From assembly GCA_019634715.1 (NCBI GenBank), contig JAHCAU010000006.1, positions 157,445 through 221,444 of the forward strand: DNA of 64,000 bases, read 5' to 3'. Shown one piece after another: positions 54,813-61,114 of the stretch. Within the stretch, counting starts at the first letter, position 1; each line of letters opens with the position of its first letter. The notes under the pieces were generated by a model. It saw only the letters and a list, made by a program, of their open reading frames with translations. It made no database searches and was not told the origin of the DNA. The stretch comes from Lysobacter sp. (lineage in GTDB: Bacteria > Pseudomonadota > Gammaproteobacteria > Xanthomonadales > Xanthomonadaceae). A program made the translations under genes and the position numbers.

Positions 54813-54844
54813 CGACGGAGCGGCTTCGGCCGCTTCGTCGTTTT
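54813..54844 (+). terminator. Rho-independent terminator of the FAS1 gene
   Basis: A 12-bp stem (CGACGGAGCGGC/GCCGCTTCGTCG, one G-T pair) with a UUCG tetraloop is followed by TTTT. It is a textbook intrinsic terminator 27 bp behind the FAS1 stop. Confidence 0.9.
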
Positions 54845-54903
54845 CCGACCGAGCGCCGGCTGGGGCGACCGCGACCACGCGTCGCCGGATGTAAAAAAAG
54901 TGT

Positions 54904-54932
54904 TTGCATTCGAAAAAAGACGCGCGTAAAGT
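54904..54932 (+). promoter_or_regulatory. Sigma-70 promoter of a small transcription unit
   Basis: TTGCAT (54904-54909) and TAAAGT (54927-54932) are separated by exactly 17 nt, preceded by an A-rich stretch (AAAAAAAG) resembling an UP element. It is the strongest promoter look-alike in the window. It would start RNA near 54939, 27 bp before the terminator at 55166 is more than 200 nt away, so the product would be about 250 nt. Confidence 0.65.
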
Positions 54933-54993
54933 GCGCGCCCATCGCAGCACGACTGCGGTGCATCCCTTCCGCATCACGACGAAAGCCCGCCGA

Positions 54994-55110
54994 ATGAACC
55001 CCGCCATCCACCAGCAGAACAAGCCGATGTCGCGCGATCGCCGCGAATGCGGTCTGTGCCTGGCCGGATACGGCGCGGCACGATTCGACAACGGCTTCAC
55101 AGCGGACTGA
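54994..55110 (+). CDS. Possible small protein or leader ORF (38 aa)
   Basis: 38 codons (MNPAIHQQNKPMSRDRRECGLC...) between a strong promoter and a terminator. The ATG has only a weak purine stretch upstream (GACGAAAG), so translation is uncertain. The RNA itself may be the product. No family recognised. Confidence 0.4.
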   Translation: MNPAIHQQNKPMSRDRRECGLCLAGYGAARFDNGFTAD

Positions 55111-55165
55111 TCTTCCTCCCGGGAGATCGGTCGCCCCGATCTCCGAGGAACGCGAACGCCCTCGG

Positions 55166-55187
55166 ACGCCCTCCGGGGGCGTTTCGT
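55166..55187 (+). terminator. Intrinsic terminator of the small transcription unit
   Basis: Stem ACGCCC/GGGCGT (55166-55171 and 55177-55182) with a 5-nt loop, then TTTCGTTT. An additional hairpin (GGAGATCGG/CCGATCTCC, about 55122-55143) precedes it. Together with the promoter at 54904 this bounds a unit of about 250 nt. Confidence 0.7.
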
Positions 55188-55357
55188 TTCCAGCGGCCGG
55201 AATGCAGACCGATCCGCTGACAGCACCACGCGCGTTCGCGCCCATGCAGGCATTCCTGCACGGATTCCTTCCATTTTCCGCTTCGTCCCGAAGCACCCGG
55301 TGATCCCCACACCGAGGCCAGGGGCGCGCTGCCGGACGCATTCGCGTGCGTTGTGGT

Positions 55358-55497
55358 GCTTCGACGCGGGCGGCACTCGAAGCGGAACCAGACCCGATCG
55401 ACGACAGACACGTCGATCGAACGAATTGCCGATGCGCGAGCGTCGGCAATGCGAAGCATCGCTCGAACGCTTCCAGCGGCGTGGATTGTCATTCCAC
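55358..55497 (+). ncRNA. Hairpin-rich leader region upstream of the tRNA-like pair (candidate structured RNA)
   Basis: Five consecutive stems: 55358-55383 (7 bp, GCTTCGA), 55395-55419 (9 bp, CGATCGACG, with a 7-nt loop ACAGACA), 55425-55450 (8 bp, ATTGCCGA), 55453-55473 (5 bp, GAAGC), and 55481-55497 (5 bp with a 7-nt loop TTGTCAT, like a T-arm). No ORF here has coding character. With the cloverleafs that follow, it looks like one structured RNA in front of the slipin-RtcB operon. Confidence 0.45.
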
Positions 55498-55553
55498 CCG
55501 GTGCGCGCGGCCCTGCCGTGGCGCATGCCGGAGGCGCAAGACGGTGTTTCGAA

Positions 55554-55632
55554 ATGACGGATGCCCGATGGTCGGGCAGCGATTGAACATCGCCGGCTGA
55601 CGCCACCACCGGTTCGATTCCGGTTCGTCGAT
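55554..55632 (+). ncRNA. tRNA-like structure 1 (degenerate, long variable arm)
   Basis: A cloverleaf can be drawn. The acceptor has five of seven bases paired by Watson-Crick or wobble (ATGACGG with TCGTCGA). The D-arm GCCC/GGGC has a GG-containing loop. The anticodon stem has four pairs plus one mismatch and the loop TTGAACA (anticodon position GAA). The 13-nt variable region has a 3-bp stem (GGC/GCC). The T-arm is perfect, ACCGG-TTCGATT-CCGGT. No CCA is encoded. The mismatches, C37 and variable arm argue against a working tRNA-Phe; it looks like a mimic or pseudo-tRNA. Confidence 0.5.
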
Positions 55633-55633
55633 G

Positions 55634-55705
55634 CTTTGGAACGCCAAACGGTTTGGCACTGAATTGAGGTTTCAGCATTCGCGGGTTCGATTCCCGCTCC
55701 AAAAA
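55634..55705 (+). tRNA. tRNA-like structure 2 (cloverleaf, anticodon position GAG)
   Basis: Starts one base after structure 1. Acceptor six of seven paired (CTTTGGA with TCCAAAA, C1-A72 mismatch). D-arm GCCA/TGGC with loop AACGGTT. Perfect 5-bp anticodon stem CTGAA/TTCAG with loop TTGAGGT (GAG at 34-36). Five-nt variable loop CATTC. Perfect T-arm GCGGG-TTCGATT-CCCGC. No CCA follows. GAG would be a leucine anticodon, but Leu tRNAs have a long variable arm, so the identity is inconsistent. Folding is almost canonical, function doubtful. Confidence 0.55.
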
Positions 55706-56042
55706 ACCCATGACTTGTCACGTCATGACACACCGGGCGAAAGCCCAGGGACACCGCCCCGCGCGGCGCGTCCATCGCAGGCGAAACAGTGCACGCGATC
55801 GACACACCGCAACGGCGACGCCGCCGGGCTCGCGCCCTCCGGTCGTGCGGGTTCCGTCGAAACGCATCGCGTGGCGCCTCGTCCGCGATGCCGATGACGG
55901 AAACCTCCTCGACCAGCGCACGCAGGCTTCGCGACATCCCCGTCGGGGCGGGTCCATCCATTCCATGCGAGACACGATCCCTCGCGCTTCATCACGGATC
56001 GCATCACCAGAGCCCATCAACAACACACACTGGAGAATTCCG
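55706..56042 (+). other. Leader of the slipin-RtcB operon
   Basis: 337 bp between the second tRNA-like structure and the slipin ATG. It contains a CATGAC/GTCATG hairpin at about 55709-55727 and GC-rich stems around 55825-55850. The slipin ribosome site (TGGAG) is at its end. I searched for a sigma-54 GG-N10-GC promoter of the kind RtcR uses and saw no convincing one. Confidence 0.4.
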
Positions 56043-57167
56043 ATGTTCTGGAAAAAGAGGGTCGTGATCGGCGACGGCGAGCGCGGCCTGGTGTTCCGTA
56101 ACCGCAGGTTCGAGCAGGTGCTCGTCCCCGGTGTCTACCGTTTCCCCGACCCGCTGGGCCGCATGGAGATCAAGGTGCACAACGTCGCGAAGCCGGAATA
56201 CGCCGGCACCGACGTCGACACCCTGATCGCCTCGCTCGGCGACACGCTCGGCGCGCACTTCGTGCTCGGCGACATCGGCACCGACGAGGTCGGGCTGGTG
56301 TCGAAGAACGGCAAACTCGAGGACGTGCTCCTGCCCGGCACGCGCAAGCTGTACTGGCGCGCGGCGGTCACGATCGAGATCGAGCGCATCGCGCTGCAGG
56401 ATGGACTGGACGTGCGACCGGATGTCGCGCGCCGCCTGCGCCAGCTCGGCGTGCTGAGCCGCGTGGCCGCCGTCGCCGACGTGCCGACCGAGTTCGTCGC
56501 GCTGCTGTTCATCGACGGCCGCTTCGAGCGCCTGTTGCCGCCGGGCAGCTACGCCTTCTGGAACCTCCAGAAGAACGTGGTGATCGAGACCGCCGACCTG
56601 CGCGTGCAGGCGGTCGACGTGGCCGGCCAGGAGTTGTTGACGCGCGACAAGGTGTCGCTGCGCGTGAACCTCGCGGCCAGCATTCGCGTCGTCGACGCCG
56701 TGGCCGCGCGCACCCGGGTGGCGAAGTTCGCCGACCAGGTCTACCGCGAACTGCAGTACGGCCTGCGCAAGGCGGTCTCGGCCAAGACCCTGGACGAGCT
56801 GCTCGGCGACAAGGCATCGCTCGATGGCGACATCTTCGAGCACGTGCGCGGCAAGGTCGGCATGTTCGGTGTGGAAGTGCTGAGCGTCGGCGTCAAGGAC
56901 GTGATCCTGCCGGGCGAGATGCGCGAGATCCTCAACAGCGTCGTGCAGGCGGAGAAGGCGGCGCAAGCCAACGTGATCCGCCGCCGCGAGGAGTCGAACG
57001 CGACGCGTTCGCTGCTCAACACCGCGAAGCTGATCGAGGACAACCCGACCCTGATGCGCCTCAAGGAGCTGGAGGCGCTGGAGAAGGTGACCGAGAAGAT
57101 CGACAAGCTCACCGTGTTCGGCGGCCTGGACGGCGTGCTGAAGCAGCTGGTGACCCTGAAGCAGTAA
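56043..57167 (+). CDS. Slipin-like SPFH/Band 7 protein (RtcB-associated)
   Basis: 374 residues from ATG 56043. Unlike membrane slipins it lacks an N-terminal transmembrane helix. The first 190 residues contain three similar beta-units (GLVFRNRRFEQVLVPGVYRF, GLVSKNGKLEDVLLPGTRKLYW, FIDGRFERLLPPGSYAFW). The SPFH domain follows (about 190-310: VQAVDVAGQELLTRDKVSLRVNLAASIRV, VLSVGVKDVILPGEMREILN), then a helical tail (about 305-374) for oligomerisation. It heads an operon with a conserved unknown protein and rtcB. Slipin-RtcB linkage recurs in bacteria and is discussed as part of RNA-repair systems; the mechanism is not known. Confidence 0.9.
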   Translation: MFWKKRVVIGDGERGLVFRNRRFEQVLVPGVYRFPDPLGRMEIKVHNVAKPEYAGTDVDTLIASLGDTLGAHFVLGDIGTDEVGLVSKNGKLEDVLLPGTRKLYWRAAVTIEIERIALQDGLDVRPDVARRLRQLGVLSRVAAVADVPTEFVALLFIDGRFERLLPPGSYAFWNLQKNVVIETADLRVQAVDVAGQELLTRDKVSLRVNLAASIRVVDAVAARTRVAKFADQVYRELQYGLRKAVSAKTLDELLGDKASLDGDIFEHVRGKVGMFGVEVLSVGVKDVILPGEMREILNSVVQAEKAAQANVIRRREESNATRSLLNTAKLIEDNPTLMRLKELEALEKVTEKIDKLTVFGGLDGVLKQLVTLKQ

Positions 57168-57236
57168 TCCATGCGGCCGGAAGGAACCGGCCGCATGCCC
57201 CGACCCAAAGAATTCAACGCATCAACGAGCAACATC

Positions 57237-58022
57237 ATGCGCAAGGACATGTACAAGGTGATCGTGGAGCGGCCCCGTCGTGGCGGCGGGTATCGGAGCG
57301 ACATGCCGATGCCGGTCGACCTGGACGATTCGCCCAGGCACGAAGGCCTGAAGCGCCGGCACCGCAGCACGAAATGGCTGAACGAGAACCTGCGCCCGCT
57401 GGAACGCTATCTCGCCTCGCAGGTGGGTCGTCCGTGGAACAAGGTGTACTCGGAGATCTGCGCGGGCATCGACCGTCGCAATACCGTGCAGCAGCATATC
57501 CACCAGCATCTGGAGGATTTCGTTGCGGTGAAGGTGCTGAACATCGATGGCGTGTTGTACGAGAAGGACAGGCGTGGACCACGACAACCACTCGATCGTT
57601 ACTGGGCCAGTCGTTTCTACGTCGATCCGGAATCCGGTCTGCTGAGGGTAAACCGTCTTCGCAACCGGACCCGCATCGAATACAGAGACGCCCGTCGCGC
57701 GCATTTCCGAGACATGCGCGCAGGAACACGGGAGGATCGTCGGATTCTGGACGCGACGACCCAACTGCATCGCCTTGACGGCCTATGGTTCATGGTCGAA
57801 GTGGCTTCCCTGTGCGACATCGACTCAGGCCGACAGGAGCAGACCGATGCCCTCCGCAGGATCCCGCTGGACCAATGCCCCACCCACACCGCCCGCAAGG
57901 GCATCGAAAGCAACCTCTGGCTGTTCGGCGCATCCGATCTGTACGCTGTCCGCAAACGGCAGCTGGATGCGAAGGAACTTCGCCACCATCGGTTGCAGAA
58001 CGACGCGCCGCGAGAATCCTGA
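57237..58022 (+). CDS. Conserved protein of slipin-RtcB loci, unknown function
   Basis: 261 residues from ATG 57237 (MRKDMYKVIVERPRRGGGY...), the opening I associate with this family. An in-frame ATG at 57195 has a better ribosome site (AAGGA) and is an alternative. It is basic and hydrophilic (DSPRHEGLKRRHRSTKWLNENLRPLERYLASQVGRPWNKVYSEIC...), with a conserved-looking NTVQQHIHQHLEDFV helix and later YRDARRAHFR. The charge suggests RNA or RNP binding. It lies between slipin (69 bp) and rtcB (35 bp). No known catalytic motif is seen. Confidence 0.78.
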   Translation: MRKDMYKVIVERPRRGGGYRSDMPMPVDLDDSPRHEGLKRRHRSTKWLNENLRPLERYLASQVGRPWNKVYSEICAGIDRRNTVQQHIHQHLEDFVAVKVLNIDGVLYEKDRRGPRQPLDRYWASRFYVDPESGLLRVNRLRNRTRIEYRDARRAHFRDMRAGTREDRRILDATTQLHRLDGLWFMVEVASLCDIDSGRQEQTDALRRIPLDQCPTHTARKGIESNLWLFGASDLYAVRKRQLDAKELRHHRLQNDAPRES

Positions 58023-58057
58023 AGCGGTTGCATCGCCTGCGATCCGGAGATCAAGAT

Positions 58058-59278
58058 ATGGATACTTCCACTTTCCAATTCCTGCACGCCGAAGGTGCGC
58101 CCGTGCCGATCAAGGGCTGGGTGGATGGCGTGCCGCTCGAGCCCGAGGCGCACCGGCAACTGCAGAACATCGCGATGATCCCCTTCGTGGGACCGTGGGT
58201 GGCGGTGATGCCGGACGTGCACCTGGGCAAGGGTGCGACCGTGGGTTCGGTGATCCCGACCCGCGGCGCCGTCATCCCGGCCGCGGTCGGGGTGGACATC
58301 GGCTGCGGCATGGCCGCCGTCCGGACCACGCTGCGGGCGAAGGACCTGCCGGATTCGCTCGCCTACCTGCGCACGTCGATCGAGCGCAGCGTGCCGGTCG
58401 GCAACGGTGCAGGCGGCGAACACCGCCGGCTTCCCGACAGCATCGAAACGCAACTCGCCCAATCCGGACTCTTCGCGCGGCTGGAGGCGATCAAACGCAA
58501 GCACCGCCAGATCCGGATCGACAAGGTCGACCGGCAGCTCGGCACCCTCGGTGGGGGCAACCACTTCATCGAGATCTGTCTCGACGAAGCGGACGCCGTC
58601 TGGGTGATGCTGCATTCCGGGTCGCGCGGCACCGGCAACCTCATCGGCACGTATTTCATCGAACGCGCCCGCGAGAAGCTGATGACGCGCACGCTCGGCT
58701 TCCATGTGCCCGACCGGGACCTGGCGTTCTTCATGGAAGGCGAACCGCTGTTCGACGATTACGTGGAAGCGGTGTCGTGGGCGCAGGACTACGCCCGGGC
58801 CAACCGCGAGGCGATGATGGCGCGGGTGCTGCACGACATGCGTCGGCAGCTTCCCCGATTCCAGCTGGAGAAGATGGCGGTCAACTGCCATCACAACTAT
58901 GTCCAGCGCGAAGAGCACTTCGGCGAATCGCTGCTGGTCACCCGCAAAGGCGCGGTCAGCGCCCGCGCAGGCGAGCTGGGCATCATCCCGGGCAGCATGG
59001 GCACGAAGAGCTATATCGTGCGCGGCAAGGGCAACCCGGACAGCTTCTGCAGCTGCAGCCACGGTGCGGGACGCGCCATGAGCCGCGGCGCCGCGAAGCA
59101 GCGGATCACCCTGAAACAGCACCGCGAAGCCACCGCCCACGTCGAATGCCGCAAGGACCAGGGCGTGCTCGACGAGTCGCCCGCCGCGTACAAGGACATC
59201 GACGCGATGATGGCGGCGCAACGCGATCTGGTCGAAGTGGTGCACACCCTGCGACAGGTCGTGTGCGTGAAGGGGTGA
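58058..59278 (+). CDS. rtcB: RtcB RNA 2',3'-cyclic phosphate/5'-OH ligase
   Basis: 406 residues from ATG 58058 (GGAGATCAAG site). The metal and active-site set is complete: PDVHLGKG, VGVDIGCGM (Asp80, Cys83), GTLGGGNHF (Asn168, His169), LHSGSRGTG (His186), NCHHNY, and the guanylated-His motif CSCSHGAGR. It joins 3'-phosphate or 2',3'-cyclic phosphate ends to 5'-OH ends with GTP and Mn, as in tRNA repair after toxin cleavage. It closes the slipin operon. The two tRNA-like structures upstream make a tRNA-repair role especially plausible (inference). Confidence 0.95.
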   Translation: MDTSTFQFLHAEGAPVPIKGWVDGVPLEPEAHRQLQNIAMIPFVGPWVAVMPDVHLGKGATVGSVIPTRGAVIPAAVGVDIGCGMAAVRTTLRAKDLPDSLAYLRTSIERSVPVGNGAGGEHRRLPDSIETQLAQSGLFARLEAIKRKHRQIRIDKVDRQLGTLGGGNHFIEICLDEADAVWVMLHSGSRGTGNLIGTYFIERAREKLMTRTLGFHVPDRDLAFFMEGEPLFDDYVEAVSWAQDYARANREAMMARVLHDMRRQLPRFQLEKMAVNCHHNYVQREEHFGESLLVTRKGAVSARAGELGIIPGSMGTKSYIVRGKGNPDSFCSCSHGAGRAMSRGAAKQRITLKQHREATAHVECRKDQGVLDESPAAYKDIDAMMAAQRDLVEVVHTLRQVVCVKG

Positions 59279-59402
59279 GGAGCAGCGCGCGGCACTGCCG
59301 CGCAGCTGCCCCGAACGCCCGCACAAGGATCTGCGGGCAGGGCGATCAGAAGCCGATCCCGTGACGCCATGGATGGCATCGCATCGATCGAGAAAAGCAC
59401 AC

Positions 59403-59480
59403 GCAGGAGGGCCTTCAGGCCCGAGCTCTTCGTTGGCCTTTGCGGGGCATTCAAGAGCTCGGGCCTGAAGGCCCTCCTGC
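59403..59480. repeat. Palindromic intergenic repeat
   Basis: A perfect 28-bp inverted repeat (59403-59430 and 59453-59480; GCAGGAGGGCCTTCAGG...) with a 22-nt spacer. A family-typical dispersed palindrome between rtcB and the convergent cysteine-rich gene. Confidence 0.8.
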
Positions 59481-59503
59481 AAAAACCTGCGTCGATCCAG
59501 ACG

Positions 59504-59535
59504 AAGACGCCGTGCACCCGCACGGCGTCTTTTTT
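59504..59535. terminator. Bidirectional rho-independent terminator
   Basis: A perfect 12-bp stem (AAGACGCCGTGC/GCACGGCGTCTT) with a 4-nt loop and T-runs downstream on the plus strand (TTTT) and A/T bases on the other side. It separates the convergent rtcB operon and the cysteine-rich peptide cluster. Confidence 0.88.
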
Positions 59536-59554
59536 CATCACGACCATCCGCCAT

Positions 59555-59776
59555 TCAATAACAGCAGATGCACTCCCACGGCTCGCCCGGGCGCGCCGGG
59601 ATGTACTGCCCGCCTTTCGCGCAGTAGCGCTGGCATTGGCTGGAACTGCAGCCGAGGTACTGCGTGCCCGGTGCATCGAACCCGGTGGCGACGGCCTGCG
59701 TCACGCCCAGTCCCATGGCGGCGGCGAACACGGCGACGAGCGCGGCGTGGCGCCACGCGAACTTCCCTGCTTTCAT
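59555..59776 (-). CDS. Secreted six-cysteine mini-protein 1
   Basis: 73 residues, start 59776 behind AGGAG. A Sec signal (about 1-30, QAVAT) precedes a mature part of about 43 residues with the cysteine pattern C-x4-C-x3-C-x16-C-x-C-C and a terminal ECICCY. The same pattern recurs in the two next genes. Three disulfides are likely. I do not recognise a family; the C-x3-C and C-x-C spacing recalls cysteine-stabilised folds (defensin-like) but is not proof. It lies at the end of a run with a thioredoxin-like protein gene. Confidence 0.72.
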   Translation of the reverse strand: MKAGKFAWRHAALVAVFAAAMGLGVTQAVATGFDAPGTQYLGCSSSQCQRYCAKGGQYIPARPGEPWECICCY

Positions 59777-59865
59777 GTACGACTCCTGTGGCAGCCGGAA
59801 CCGGCCTCCCTGTCCGGCGCGGCGAACGATGCCGCGCCATCCGTGGCGCGGCGTTCGCCACGGCA

Positions 59866-60090
59866 TCAGCCGCAGCAGTAGCAGACCAGCGGCTTGCCAG
59901 GACCGCCGGGGCCGAGGTCGCCGCCGAAGGGCGCGCATTCCTGCTTGCAGGCCCAGGCGCTGCAGCTTTCGTAGCGCGTGCCGGGGTCGTCGGCGTCGGT
60001 GGCGATGGCCTGGCTTGCGCCGAAGGCCATCGTCGCCGCGAACGCGACGCTGGCGATGATCGAACGGAGCGAACGCTTGCGTGCTTGCAT
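59866..60090 (-). CDS. Secreted six-cysteine mini-protein 2
   Basis: 74 residues, start 60090 behind AGGGAG. Signal peptide (about 1-31, QAIAT), then C-x4-C-x3-C-x17-C-x-C-C with terminal VCYCCG. The signal sequences of the three paralogues are related (SQAIAT, TQAVAT, TQAFAS) and the mature parts share DxPGT/DRPG after the cleavage site, so they arose by duplication. Function unknown; see mini-protein 1. Confidence 0.72.
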   Translation of the reverse strand: MQARKRSLRSIIASVAFAATMAFGASQAIATDADDPGTRYESCSAWACKQECAPFGGDLGPGGPGKPLVCYCCG

Positions 60091-60203
60091 GTCGAAACTC
60101 CCTGGTGCGATCGCGCGGCGTCGTCCTTGGGCCGCACGGTGGTCAGTGGACGCACCTTCCGTGGTACGTCCTGGTGTGACGAGGTCCGCGACCGATGCCG
60201 CGC

Positions 60204-60437
60204 TCAGGGCGCGCAGCAGTCGCAGAGCGGGCTGCCATCGGGCAGCAGGCCGAAGTAGGTGCCTCCGGCATCGCCGCAGACCGACTGGCACGGCATGACG
60301 TCGTCGCAGAACCCGCGGCGTTCGCCGCCGGGGCGGTCGGTGGCGGACGCGAAGGCCTGGGTGATGCCGAAGACCATCGCCATCGCGATGATGGCGACGG
60401 AGGAAGCGACACGCACGCGATGCAGCACACGGTTCAT
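60204..60437 (-). CDS. Secreted six-cysteine mini-protein 3
   Basis: 77 residues, start 60437 behind AGGAG. Signal peptide (about 1-31, TQAFAS), then C-x5-C-x3-C-x17-C-x-C-C with terminal LCDCCAP. Its start overlaps the end of the thioredoxin-like gene by 4 bp, so at least this member is co-transcribed with the oxidoreductase. The most divergent of the three paralogues. Confidence 0.72.
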   Translation of the reverse strand: MNRVLHRVRVASSVAIIAMAMVFGITQAFASATDRPGGERRGFCDDVMPCQSVCGDAGGTYFGLLPDGSPLCDCCAP

Positions 60438-61039
60438 GGTCCACTACTCCTGTTGGCGGGGTTCGATGCGAGTCTTGCGGGCGACTGCATGCGGCGCAGC
60501 TCGGCCAGCAAGCGCTCGGCCTGTTCGCGCGTGTCGAAGACGCCCTGTACCGCGTGGCGCACGCGGCCTTCGCGGTCCACCGCCAGCAGCATCGGCACGC
60601 CACGCGCGCGATACAGCGCCAACGCGCGCTGCGCATTCACGGTGACCACCGGAAACGCGAAGCCATGGGTCCGGGCGTAGTCGCGCGCCTGCTCGGGCGC
60701 GCACTGGCAGACGCCGATCATGGCCACGCGTTCGCCGAACTCGCGCTGCAGCGTGGTCGCGACATCGACCACGGTCGGCGCGGACCGCAGGCAGTACGGG
60801 CAGGTTTCGTCGAAGAAGAACAGCACCTGCAGGTCGCCGACAGGCGCGCCGAGCGCGAGCCGTCCACCTTCGATGCGTGGCGCGTCGACGACAGGCACGT
60901 ACATGCCGGGATAGGCGTAGGCGGCGCGGTCGGTCAAGCGGTCGCGATCCTCGCGCAGGCCGCGGTTCTGCAGTCCGAGGACGACGACGAGCGCGCTCGC
61001 CGCCAGCAACGCGATCCATGTGAAGGCCGAGCGCCACAT
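60434..61039 (-). CDS. Membrane-anchored thioredoxin-like (TlpA/redoxin) protein with CPYC
   Basis: 201 residues. An N-terminal anchor (about 5-23, FTWIALLAASALVVVLGL) places the thioredoxin fold in the periplasm. The active site is CPYC (Cys80-Cys83 in FFDETCPYCLRSAP), the cis-Pro region is VPMLLAVD, and there is an extra CxC (GVCQCAPE). CPYC is the glutaredoxin/oxidase-type motif. Its position directly before three cysteine-rich secreted peptides suggests it forms or isomerises their disulfides (inference). It lies 75 bp behind the ABC transporter on the same strand. Confidence 0.82.
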   Translation of the reverse strand: MWRSAFTWIALLAASALVVVLGLQNRGLREDRDRLTDRAAYAYPGMYVPVVDAPRIEGGRLALGAPVGDLQVLFFFDETCPYCLRSAPTVVDVATTLQREFGERVAMIGVCQCAPEQARDYARTHGFAFPVVTVNAQRALALYRARGVPMLLAVDREGRVRHAVQGVFDTREQAERLLAELRRMQSPARLASNPANRSSGP

Positions 61040-61114
61040 CCGGGTGACCTCGAAGAACAGGTGTCCGGCATGCTGCGAGCCGCGCCGGCGGGCGTCAAGC
61101 GCAGGACGCCTCGT

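Noticed and set aside
55554..55705. Ordinary functional tRNA-Phe(GAA) and tRNA-Leu(GAG) genes
   Set aside because: Acceptor mismatches at 1-72, no CCA, C at position 37 in the first, and variable arms of the wrong class for the anticodons; better described as tRNA-like.
55300..56042. Sigma-54 (RtcR-type) promoter before the slipin-RtcB operon
   Set aside because: A TTTGGCAC at about 55652 has the -24 element but no GC at the right distance, and it lies inside the second cloverleaf.
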